Assembly (NCBI GenBank): GCA_003219945.1
Contig: QHQV01000320.1
Coordinates: 1-14,731, forward strand
DNA: 14,731 bases
Source of the DNA: Verrucomicrobiota bacterium
GTDB lineage: Bacteria; Verrucomicrobiota; Verrucomicrobiia; Chthoniobacterales; UBA10450
Direction: 5' to 3'
Made by a program: the position numbers and the translations under genes. The stretch's first letter is position 1; each line of letters opens with the position of its first letter. This document shows positions 1 to 6,405 of the stretch, piece by piece. Below the pieces are notes generated by a model that worked only from the letters and a program-made list of their open reading frames with translations, was not told where the DNA came from and did no database searches.

Positions 1-204
1 CTGGCGAACGTCAAGGTGCCTTCGTATCAGAAGCCGATGAGCGACCCGGAGAAAGTGCGACGCCTCGATCCGAAATCAGTTCGGGAATATCTCAACGATG
101 GGAACTACGGTGGGTTGTACCAACGAGACGACGATGAAATGATGAAGATCTGGCGTGCAGGTGTGGAAGAAACGCGCGAGTTGCTGAGCGAAGACTGGGA
201 TTAA
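1..204 (+). CDS. Creatininase-like amidohydrolase, C-terminal end (partial)
   Basis: The frame is open from base 1, so the gene begins upstream of the window and only its last 67 codons are visible. The GTG at 16 is internal, not a credible start. The tail contains DGNYGGLYQR, then an Asp/Glu stretch and an amphipathic helix with IWRAGVEETRELL. As I recall the family, creatininase/creatinine amidohydrolase-like proteins (metal-dependent amidases of the MftE fold) end this way, with a DGNFGG..QR segment before the final helix. The metal-binding residues lie upstream and cannot be checked. The substrate is unknown; many members act on small cyclic or linear amides and are cytoplasmic. The family call rests on C-terminal resemblance only. 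Confidence 0.5.
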   Translation: MANVKVPSYQKPMSDPEKVRRLDPKSVREYLNDGNYGGLYQRDDDEMMKIWRAGVEETRELLSEDWD

Positions 205-449
205 ATTCCAGTTGGTGGATCGCCTTCCTGAAGACGATGACACGAGTAACCGCCGAAGGCGCAAAGCTTCGCTGCGAGGTCCCAGATTCGATGGCTGCGG
301 GTTTAGTTACCTAGGCACGAAGGCAACGCGTTCAAGATCACGCATTCCATCTGTGCAATCAGCCAATGTTCCAATGGAAAAGACCTTGACCCATGTGTGC
401 ACTTTTAACTAAAGCTAAGCGCTGAGTCCCGCTAGTCCGAGCGAAGCTG

Positions 450-1230
450 ATGGCTGATGCTATGACGACATATCCAAGGCGCACGTTGAATCCGTCGCGA
501 CTACAGCCTGTCCTTTGTTTGCTCTTCGTTGCCGCAGCCGCGCCACCTCTCTTAGGACTGATTGGCTGCTCGCGCGCCGTCAGCCAAGATGGAACGTGTA
601 GTCCGGTCCTCCTTCTCAGCGAAAACTTCGACGGCGTGACGCCACCCGTGCTGTCGCCTGGTTGGTCGAGCACCACGTGGGTTACTTCCAATTCCGGAGT
701 GCCCATGCCCCCGGCCGATACACTCCCCAACGCGGCGTTCGTCGATGATCCCGCAATCATCAGAGATAAGCAGCTTGTTTCGCCAAGTATTTTCTGTGAT
801 CGAAGGCGGCGAGCCCGTGCAGGTGACCTTCCGCAACAACTTCAATTTGCAGGACGGCTTTGATGGCGGCGTGCTGGAGCTCAGTACGGACGGTGGAAAT
901 ACGTTTCAGGACATTCTTACATTCGGCAGCTTTGTCAGCGGCGGTTACCATGGAACGATCAGCAATTGTTGCGGCAATCCGCTCGCCGGCCGCGAGGCAT
1001 GGACCGGCAACTCCAGTGGCTTTATCACCACGATGGTGAATTTGGGAGTTACATGGGGACCTAACATGGTGTTGCGGTGGCGTATGGGCAGCGACAACAA
1101 TGTCTCCGGCGAGGGCTGGCGCATTGATACGGTCGCGATCACTCAATGTCACAAACCCGTACCGACTACGCCGCCGCCTCTCCGGACGTCTCGGCCACGT
1201 CCCACTCCGGCGCCGCGCCCGAGTCCGTAG
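450..1230 (+). pseudogene. Exported choice-of-anchor-type protein, broken by a 1-base frameshift
   Basis: Two frames together form one protein. The first frame, from ATG 450 or the equally good ATG 462, has a basic N-terminus, a hydrophobic stretch (LLFVAAAAPPLLGLIGC) and then ENFDGVTPP and PNAAFVDDP. It continues sensibly to DKQLVSPSI. The sense then moves to another frame: VIEGGEPVQVTFRNNFNL, DGFDGGVLELS, SCCGNPLAG-like CCGNPLAGREAWTGN, and WRMGSDNNVSGEGWRIDTVAI. It ends in a Pro/Thr/Arg-rich tail. Removing one T from the TTTT run at 790-793 joins the frames exactly. LIGC fits a lipobox, so the protein could be a lipoprotein, but ordinary signal peptidase cleavage is also possible. The architecture (export signal, jelly-roll-like module with repeated DGG/GW motifs, Pro-rich tail) is typical of abundant secreted proteins of soil Verrucomicrobiota; the function is unknown. 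No Shine-Dalgarno sequence is evident. Confidence 0.72.
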
Positions 1231-1288
1231 CGGTTCGGCGCCCAAATCACACTCATTTTACGAATGCGTTGAAGACAACGCGTTTCAC

Positions 1289-1627
1289 CTATGCTCGCCC
1301 AAAGACACCGCGCAGTTCATCTTTGGCGCGTTCGAGAATGCGTTTTTGCATCGGAGGCAAGTTTTTTCCCGCTCGATTGATGTAGAAATTCAACATCGAC
1401 ATTGCGGATTGATAAGATGTGCCCTTACGCCGCTTGCTCTGTTCTGCCGAGTGTTTCAACGAGAGCGCGATCTTGCGCGGATCTTTTGATCTGAAGACGT
1501 CGTGCTCGAGATCAAGCGCGTCGCTATGCTTCGTTACTTTCGCCGACCATCTGCGACTACTGTGGCCCGCCGTAGCCTTTGACGAAGGCGGCTTCGAACG
1601 CGTTGCTCTTTTGCGTGATCGCTTCAT
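1289..1627 (-). CDS. DUF3175 domain protein
   Basis: 112 residues, starting at ATG 1627. A very basic, Ser-rich N-terminal tail (about residues 1-25) precedes a conserved core: RRWSAKVTKHSDALDLEHDVF, then DPRKIALSLKHSAEQSKRRK, then SAMSMLNFYINRAGKNLPP and a C-terminal helix ERAKDELR. This pattern is the DUF3175 family, small bacterial proteins of unknown function, and the length is normal for it. The start lies 9 bases after the hpnR stop on the same strand, so the two are probably co-transcribed, though no functional link to hopanoids is known to me. AGGA sits directly against the ATG, too close to be a good ribosome binding site, so translation may be coupled to hpnR. The basic tail could bind nucleic acid; that is inference. 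Confidence 0.85.
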   Translation of the reverse strand: MKRSRKRATRSKPPSSKATAGHSSRRWSAKVTKHSDALDLEHDVFRSKDPRKIALSLKHSAEQSKRRKGTSYQSAMSMLNFYINRAGKNLPPMQKRILERAKDELRGVFGRA

Positions 1628-1636
1628 TCCTGGACG

Positions 1637-3182
1637 CTACACCGGGGTGCCCATGCGTGTTGCGTTGACGAATTCCTCGGTGTGATGATCGATCTGCCGT
1701 CCTTTGCGTCCGCTGCTCGTGTGAATGTAAAGCCCGTCTCGCTCAACTGTGGCAGTCGATGGAGGCGGTAGATCGATTTCGTATTTTATCGGTTGCCGGT
1801 GATCGGCAAGTTGCAGGTCGGGGCGATAGACACTGTTAAATTTCCAAATCATTCGCAGAAAATTTGTTTGTCCACGAAGCAAGTGTCGCACAACAATTCC
1901 TGCGCACTGCCGCAGCGCCGCCCAGCCCAGATGTTTGTGGGAGAGCACGCGCTGCGTGTCGACGAGCTCCTTGTAAAACTCGGCGAGTGGCAACTTCGTC
2001 GGCAACACTGCGTGTTGTATGTCAAACAGGCGATAATCTCGCGTAGTGAGACGGCGCGATTCAGTGTGCCACGTTTCGGTGCCCGGATACGGCGTGTTGA
2101 TGCTGATGTTGACGACCTCGGGAATTTCCAGACACCAATCGCGTACGACTTTGAAGCGTTCGCGGTCCCACGACGGATCGGCAATAATGTTTACGGCCAC
2201 CGTGATGTCCAGCGAGCGAGCGTACTCCAGCGCTTCGAAATTTTTGGAGAGTGTCACGCGTTTGCGATAGTGTTTGAGACCTTCCTCATCTATCGCTTCA
2301 AGTCCGAGGAACATGGTATTTAGACCGAGCCGTTTCCAGAGTTTGAACACTTCCTTGTTGCGCAACAGCACGTCGCCGCGCGTTTCGAGGTAATAACGTT
2401 TCCGGATGCCGCGGCGCGCATTCCCTTCGGCAATCTGCATGCCGTGTTCGGCTTGGATGAATGCTACGTCGTCCACGATGAAAATGCCGGGCTCGCGAAT
2501 TTGCGCCAGCTCTTCGACAGCGCACTTCGGTGTTTTCCACCCGGTAATTGCGTCCGTAGAATGTCCACGCGCTGCAAAAGACGCAGTCCCACGGGCAACC
2601 TCTGCTGAACTCAATGGAAGCGGCCGGATCGAGCTGGCCGATGAAATATTTCCGGCGATGTCGCGCGAGATGGCGAGCGGGCAACAAATCATCGAGCGAC
2701 TTAACGAACGCCGGCGGCGGACTGCGGTGATCGAGTGTCATGCAGCCGGGAACCTGTTTCAGGTCGCGTCGGTTTCGAGCGATCGCATCCAACAACCCGG
2801 TGATGGCCGTTTCGCCTTCTCCGGTCAGCACGCAATCCACAGCACCGTCGGCATGCCGCAAAATTTCGTTGGGAATAAATGAGACGCTGTGGCCGCCAAC
2901 GCAAATAAAGGCGTCCGGCAACAAGTCGCGCGTCGCTCGTGCCAGATCAATAATTTCGGGAACGTTTGCAAGATAATTGCCGCAGAACGCGATCACGTCT
3001 GGTCGCCAACGATGAACGGAGCGGAAAAAGTCCCGGTGCGATTCGCATTGCAGATCGATCAGCTGCACCGAGTGCCCGGCGCGTTCCGCGGCTGCAGCCA
3101 CAAGCTCCAGCCCGAGCGGCTCCAGGCGAAGATAAATCTTCGAATACATCAAACAGCTGGGATGCACCGCCAGGAATTTCAT
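1637..3182 (-). pseudogene. hpnR: Hopanoid C-3 methylase (B12-binding radical SAM), frameshifted
   Basis: HpnR adds a methyl group at C-3 of hopanoids using a radical SAM [4Fe-4S] cluster and a cobalamin-binding domain. ATG 3182 opens MKFLAVHPSCLMYSK, the usual HpnR start; a TTG at 3197 is upstream but less likely. An N-terminal B12-binding Rossmann-like domain spans about residues 1-150 (VGGHSVSF at 95-102, GEGET at 121-125). The radical SAM motif is C196-x3-C200-x2-C203 in EFSRGCPWDCVFC. At residue 220 (NTEV) the frame breaks, and the sense resumes in another frame at AVEELAQIREPGIF, continuing through YYLETRGDVLLRNKE, FLGLEAIDEEGL, NTPYPGTETWHTESRRLTTRDYR and KFNSVYRPDLQLADH. Deleting one base near 2521-2523 gives a 514-residue protein, the normal family length. 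Either a recent loss-of-function mutation or an assembly error. The family call is confident from extended motif agreement. Confidence 0.9.
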
Positions 3183-3485
3183 TCCGTTAGGACACAACTA
3201 GAGATCTGTCTGCTGTTCGAACGCCATTGTTTAGTGGACAACAACATTCCTTTTGTCGTTCGCATTCTGCTAGGGACGCGCGTGTATTTTTCACTGCGCT
3301 CAAAACGATGAAATGATAGGGCGCGTCACTCCGTGCGCGCCAGCGGAAGGCCCGGATGCCGACTCGGCTGGCAGAGGACTGCCCGGCCTACCGTCGCAGT
3401 CCATTCGCATGCGCAATTAAGCAAGGTTTCAACGTTACTGGATCGGTCCAGTGCGATTGATATGTTATCACAAAAAGGAAATTCT
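3183..3485. promoter_or_regulatory. Divergent intergenic region between hpnR and the Rieske/FAD gene
   Basis: About 300 bases separate the two divergent starts, so promoters for both genes should lie here. I see no clean sigma-70 -35/-10 pair and no convincing operator palindrome. The only clear signal is AAGGAA at 3475-3480, five bases before ATG 3486. It is a good Shine-Dalgarno match and fixes that start over the in-frame upstream codons, including ATG 3462. Confidence 0.4.
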
Positions 3486-5015
3486 ATGGGTGAAGCATCC
3501 AGCGAGCTGGAGGGACCTGATTTTGAAAAAGGCTATGACACGAGAAACGTGCGCGATGGAACAATACTTTTGGGACACGCGTTTGGCGAACCGGTTCTTG
3601 TCGCCAGACGCGGTGACGAGCTTTTCGCCATCGGCGCAACGTGCACGCATTACGGCGGGCCGCTGGCGAAAGGTCTGATGGTCGATTGCACGGTGCGCTG
3701 CCCGTGGCATCATGCGCGGTTCGATTTGCGGACTGGCGAAGCTATTGCAGCGCCCGCGTTGAATAATGTCGCGTGTTACAAAATCGAAAAACGCGGCGAG
3801 CGATTTTTCGTAACCGGCAAGATCGAAAAGAAGCCCACGCGTACACCAAAGTCATCGCCAACAAACGTCGTAATTGTTGGCGGGGGTGCAGCAGGCGGCG
3901 CAGCGGCAGAAATGCTACGTCGCGAAGGTTACGAAGGGCCGGTTACGTTGATCGGCGCAGATGAATCTCTGCCGTACGATCGACCGAATCTCTCAAAGGA
4001 TTATCTTGCGGGTAACGCGCCAGAAGAATGGATCCCCTTGCGACCGCCGGAATTCTATCGCGAACAGAAGATTGATGCCCTTACAAACACAACCGTTACG
4101 GGCATCGATGCGAAAACCAAACAGGTCATTTTGTCTGATGGCCGTTCGTTAGGCTACGGCGCGCTATTGCTGGCGACCGGTGCGCAACCTGTTCACCTGA
4201 CGATTCCGGGTGCTGATTTGCCGCACGTTTCTTATCTGCGAACACTGACTGACAGCCGGCGCATCATCGAAAAGGCGAAAAACGCAACGCGCGCGGTCGT
4301 CATTGGCTCCAGCTTCATCGGGCTGGAAGTGGCGTGGTCGCTGCGAGAGCGCAAACTGGAAGTCGCGGTCGTAGGAAGAGATTCGGTGCCGCTCGGGAAA
4401 GTTCTGGGAACCGAAATGGGAAATCTGGTTCGCGAAACCCACGAAGCGCACGGTGTGAAATTTCATCTCGGCCGAACACCGGCAGCAATTCACGACGGAT
4501 ATGTAGAGCTCGACGATGGAACGAAATTGGATTGCGATTTAATCGTTGTCGGAGTCGGCGTCCGCGCAAACACACATCTTGCTGAACAAGCGGGCATCGC
4601 GACTGACAACGGTGTGTTGGTAAACGAGTTTTTGGAAACGAACGTTCCAAAAATCTTTGCTGCGGGCGACATCGCGCGCTGGCCCGATCCGCGCGCGGGC
4701 CGGATCCGGGTGGAACACTGGGTTGTGGCTCAGCGCCAGGGTCAAACCGCCGCGCGCAATATTCTCGGCGCCGACGAGCGTTTCACAATCCCGCCATTCT
4801 TCTGGAGCAATCACTTCGATCTGCACATCCACTACGTCGGTCATGGCAGCGGTGGCGATCACGCGAGTGTGTCCGGTGATCTGAAAGCCAAACATGCCTC
4901 GGTGATCTTTCGCTCCGATGAAAAAGTCAGTGCTGTCGCGAGCGTCGGGCGTGATCGCGAGAACCTCGAAGCCGAAGTAGCGCTTGAGCGGGGCGAGGAA
5001 TTTAATCCGGGATAA
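3486..5015 (+). CDS. Rieske [2Fe-2S] / FAD-NAD(P)H oxidoreductase fusion (AIFM3-like)
   Basis: 509 residues, complete. Residues 20-112 form a Rieske domain with C53-x-H55 (CTHYGG) and C72-x2-H75 (CPWHH) as the 2Fe-2S ligands. Residues 127-430 form a two-dinucleotide-fold flavoprotein: an FAD motif GGGAAG at 132-137, YDRPNLSK at 164-171, an NAD(P)H motif GSSFIG at 274-279, and FAAGD at 391-395 for FAD. Residues about 435-505 match the C-terminal dimerisation domain of ferredoxin reductases (FFWSNHFDLHIHYVGHG). This architecture is that of the AIFM3 / rhodocoxin-reductase-like family, which moves electrons from NAD(P)H through FAD to the iron-sulfur centre or a partner. There is no signal peptide or membrane segment, so it is cytoplasmic. 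The start is fixed by AAGGAA upstream. The physiological acceptor is unknown; an auxiliary-domain partner cannot be named. It lies divergent to hpnR, a radical SAM enzyme that needs reducing power, but a link is only a guess. Confidence 0.9.
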   Translation: MGEASSELEGPDFEKGYDTRNVRDGTILLGHAFGEPVLVARRGDELFAIGATCTHYGGPLAKGLMVDCTVRCPWHHARFDLRTGEAIAAPALNNVACYKIEKRGERFFVTGKIEKKPTRTPKSSPTNVVIVGGGAAGGAAAEMLRREGYEGPVTLIGADESLPYDRPNLSKDYLAGNAPEEWIPLRPPEFYREQKIDALTNTTVTGIDAKTKQVILSDGRSLGYGALLLATGAQPVHLTIPGADLPHVSYLRTLTDSRRIIEKAKNATRAVVIGSSFIGLEVAWSLRERKLEVAVVGRDSVPLGKVLGTEMGNLVRETHEAHGVKFHLGRTPAAIHDGYVELDDGTKLDCDLIVVGVGVRANTHLAEQAGIATDNGVLVNEFLETNVPKIFAAGDIARWPDPRAGRIRVEHWVVAQRQGQTAARNILGADERFTIPPFFWSNHFDLHIHYVGHGSGGDHASVSGDLKAKHASVIFRSDEKVSAVASVGRDRENLEAEVALERGEEFNPG

Positions 5016-5126
5016 AGCGCGAGCCTGACTTCTCGAGTTTGTGGTAGCTCCGCCGCCCCGATTTGGTTTTGTAGGGCAGCTGTTGCTGGTGCAACCCGAC
5101 TATGAGAGGAGGCAAAGAATATTTTC

Positions 5127-5237
5127 TTATTCGGTGTCAATGTTGTGTAGTCGAAGAGGCAAATGTTTTTCAATCGCGTCGATCAACTCTGGAATGCTGA
5201 TCGGCTTCGCGACCAATGGACGTCCCTGCAGAGCTTA
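5127..5237 (-). pseudogene. Fragment of a response-regulator receiver domain (C-terminal end)
   Basis: On the - strand, the codons before a TAA at 5129-5127 read GRPLVAKPISIPELIDAIEKHLP, followed by LRLHNIDTE. This looks like the end of a receiver domain: the conserved Lys-Pro (KP) after beta-5, then helix alpha-5 as S.PELIDAIEKHL. Reading further upstream in the same frame hits a stop at 5237, and the neighbouring frame (ending in NNKLCRDV) does not clearly restore a receiver. The REP array starting at 5299 lies across what would be the rest of the gene. It is therefore probably a decayed remnant, possibly cut off by the repeat insertion. A chance resemblance over some 30 residues cannot be excluded. 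Confidence 0.32.
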
Positions 5238-5298
5238 TTGTTCGGATCGGCCGCCGCGATCGCGCGTCCGTCGGATTTCGTTGTGGCCGCCTCCCTGC

Positions 5299-5580
5299 TG
5301 TAGCCGCCTTGCTCTGTCGAGGCGTTGACTCGGCATCTCGCCTGGAACGGCGACACAGCGCCGTGGCTACAACATCAGCGAAGCGATGGTTCGTGTAGCC
5401 AGTTGCTGCTGTAGCCGCCTTGCACTGTCGAGGCGTTGGCCCTGTATCTTGCCTGGCACGGCGACACAGCGCCGTTGCTACAACATCAGCGAAGCGATGG
5501 TTGGTATAGCCAATTGCTGCTGTAGTCGCCTCGCTATGTCGAGGCGCTAGCCCGTTTATCGTATGGCACGGCTATACTTC
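5299..5580. repeat. Left REP-type array of the RAYT locus (111-bp period)
   Basis: Palindromic units begin TGTAGCCGCC at 5299 and 5410, with a degenerate third (TGTAGTCGCC) at 5521. Starts are spaced exactly 111 bases apart. Each full unit has a ~73-bp imperfect hairpin, TGTAGCC...CTCTGTCG...CGACACAG...GGCTACA (5299-5371 and 5410-5482), then a ~38-bp linker beginning ACATCAGCGAAGCGATGGTT. The third copy lacks the right arm. The GTAG at the foot of the hairpin is the known recognition signature of REP sequences handled by RAYT transposases, and a RAYT gene follows directly, so I call these REP/REPIN elements. Confidence 0.85.
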
Positions 5581-5633
5581 GCCAGCGCGCACGAATCGAA
5601 TTGAGTTCCCGTTTCTTCGGGCGATCATCGGTC

Positions 5634-6106
5634 ATGCCGCCCGGCGTCAAAAAACGCTCGCCGCGCCGTCCGCCGAGGCTCGGCCGCTTATTTGATACTG
5701 TTCGGCCTTTCTACTTCATCACGTTCAACACGCATAGACGTCAGGGCGTTCTGGCGCACCCCGAAGTGCATGAAGCATTTTGTCTCTTCTGCTCCAAAGC
5801 ACAGGACCGGGATGTTGCTGTTGGCCGGTATGTCATCATGCCCGATCACATCCACCTGTTTGCTGCGTTTCCGATAGCTGGGATGCCTTTGCCCAACTGG
5901 GTTCAATCGTTGCGGACAGTGCTCGGCAAAACATTGCTCCGGATTGGAGTTCAGAAGCCACATTGGCAGGAAGGTTTCTGCGCAGCGGTGAGAGCTACTC
6001 GGCAAAATGGGATTACGTGAGTATGAATCCTGTTCGCGCGGGTTTGTGCGAGACGCCTGAAGATTGGCCATACCAAGGCGAGATCGTTCGGATTTCGTTC
6101 TCCTAA
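5634..6106 (+). pseudogene. REP-associated tyrosine transposase (RAYT), internally deleted and frameshifted
   Basis: RAYTs are IS200/IS605-related single-strand nucleases that act on REP hairpins with a GTAG foot. ATG 5634 opens MPPGVKKRSPRRPPRLGRLF; a TTG at 5601 would add 11 residues. VRPFYFITFNTHRR is the first conserved strand. The HUH metal site is H72-I-H74 in MPDHIHLF (bases 5847-5855). The first frame runs to HWQEGF and then loses sense. The sense resumes one frame over as LRSGESYSAKWDYVSMNPVRAGL, which carries the catalytic-tyrosine helix, and ends at TAA 6106. Family members usually read about EGFFDHxLRSxESY, so the conserved FDH part is missing. A deletion of about 13 bases near 5977 would give exactly this junction. 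The gene is probably inactive, but its flanking REPs remain. Confidence 0.87.
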
Positions 6107-6108
6107 AC

Positions 6109-6321
6109 TGTAGCCGCTCGCTTTGTAGCCGTCTTGCTCTGTCGAGGCATGACCCGTTATCTCGCCTGGCACGGCGACACAGCGCCGCGGCTACAACATC
6201 AGCGAAGTGATGTTGGCTTAACCAGTTTGCTGCTGTAGCCGCTCGCTTTGTAGCCGCCTTGCTCTGTCGAGGCGTTGACCCGTTATCGCGCCTGGCACGG
6301 CGACACAGCGCCGTGGCTACA
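6109..6321. repeat. Right REP-type array of the RAYT locus (125-bp period)
   Basis: Two further copies of the same palindrome lie at 6124-6195 and 6249-6321, starting 3 bases after the transposase stop. Each is preceded by an extra TGTAGCCGCTCGCTT (6109-6123 and 6234-6248), making a 125-base period instead of the 111 bases on the left. The linker after the first copy (ACATCAGCGAAGTGATG) matches the left-hand linkers. The copies also lie downstream of the converging glucoamylase gene (stop at 6406), where such hairpins could act as transcript ends. Confidence 0.85.
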
Positions 6322-6405
6322 ACTTATTTTGACTCGGCGTTTGGCACAAACCCCGCAACACGTCGCGATTTGCTGCGCGTTCAGGCAAGCCGTCATTCCT
6401 TGTTT

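Noticed and set aside
359..760. Open frame of 133 codons on the - strand
   Set aside because: It is a shadow of the exported protein on the other strand, whose motifs are clear.
1793..2323. Open frame of 176 codons opposite hpnR
   Set aside because: It is antisense to a strongly conserved protein and has no recognisable motif.
3333..3485. Longer start for the Rieske/FAD protein at 3333
   Set aside because: The extra 51 residues match no family feature, while AAGGAA sits ideally before ATG 3486.
5041..5398. Open frames on the + strand over 5041-5328 and 5216-5398
   Set aside because: They run into and through the REP array and encode no recognisable protein.
5299..5580. CRISPR array
   Set aside because: Repeats are long palindromes in near-identical 111-base units with conserved linkers, not short repeats with unique spacers, and there are no cas genes.
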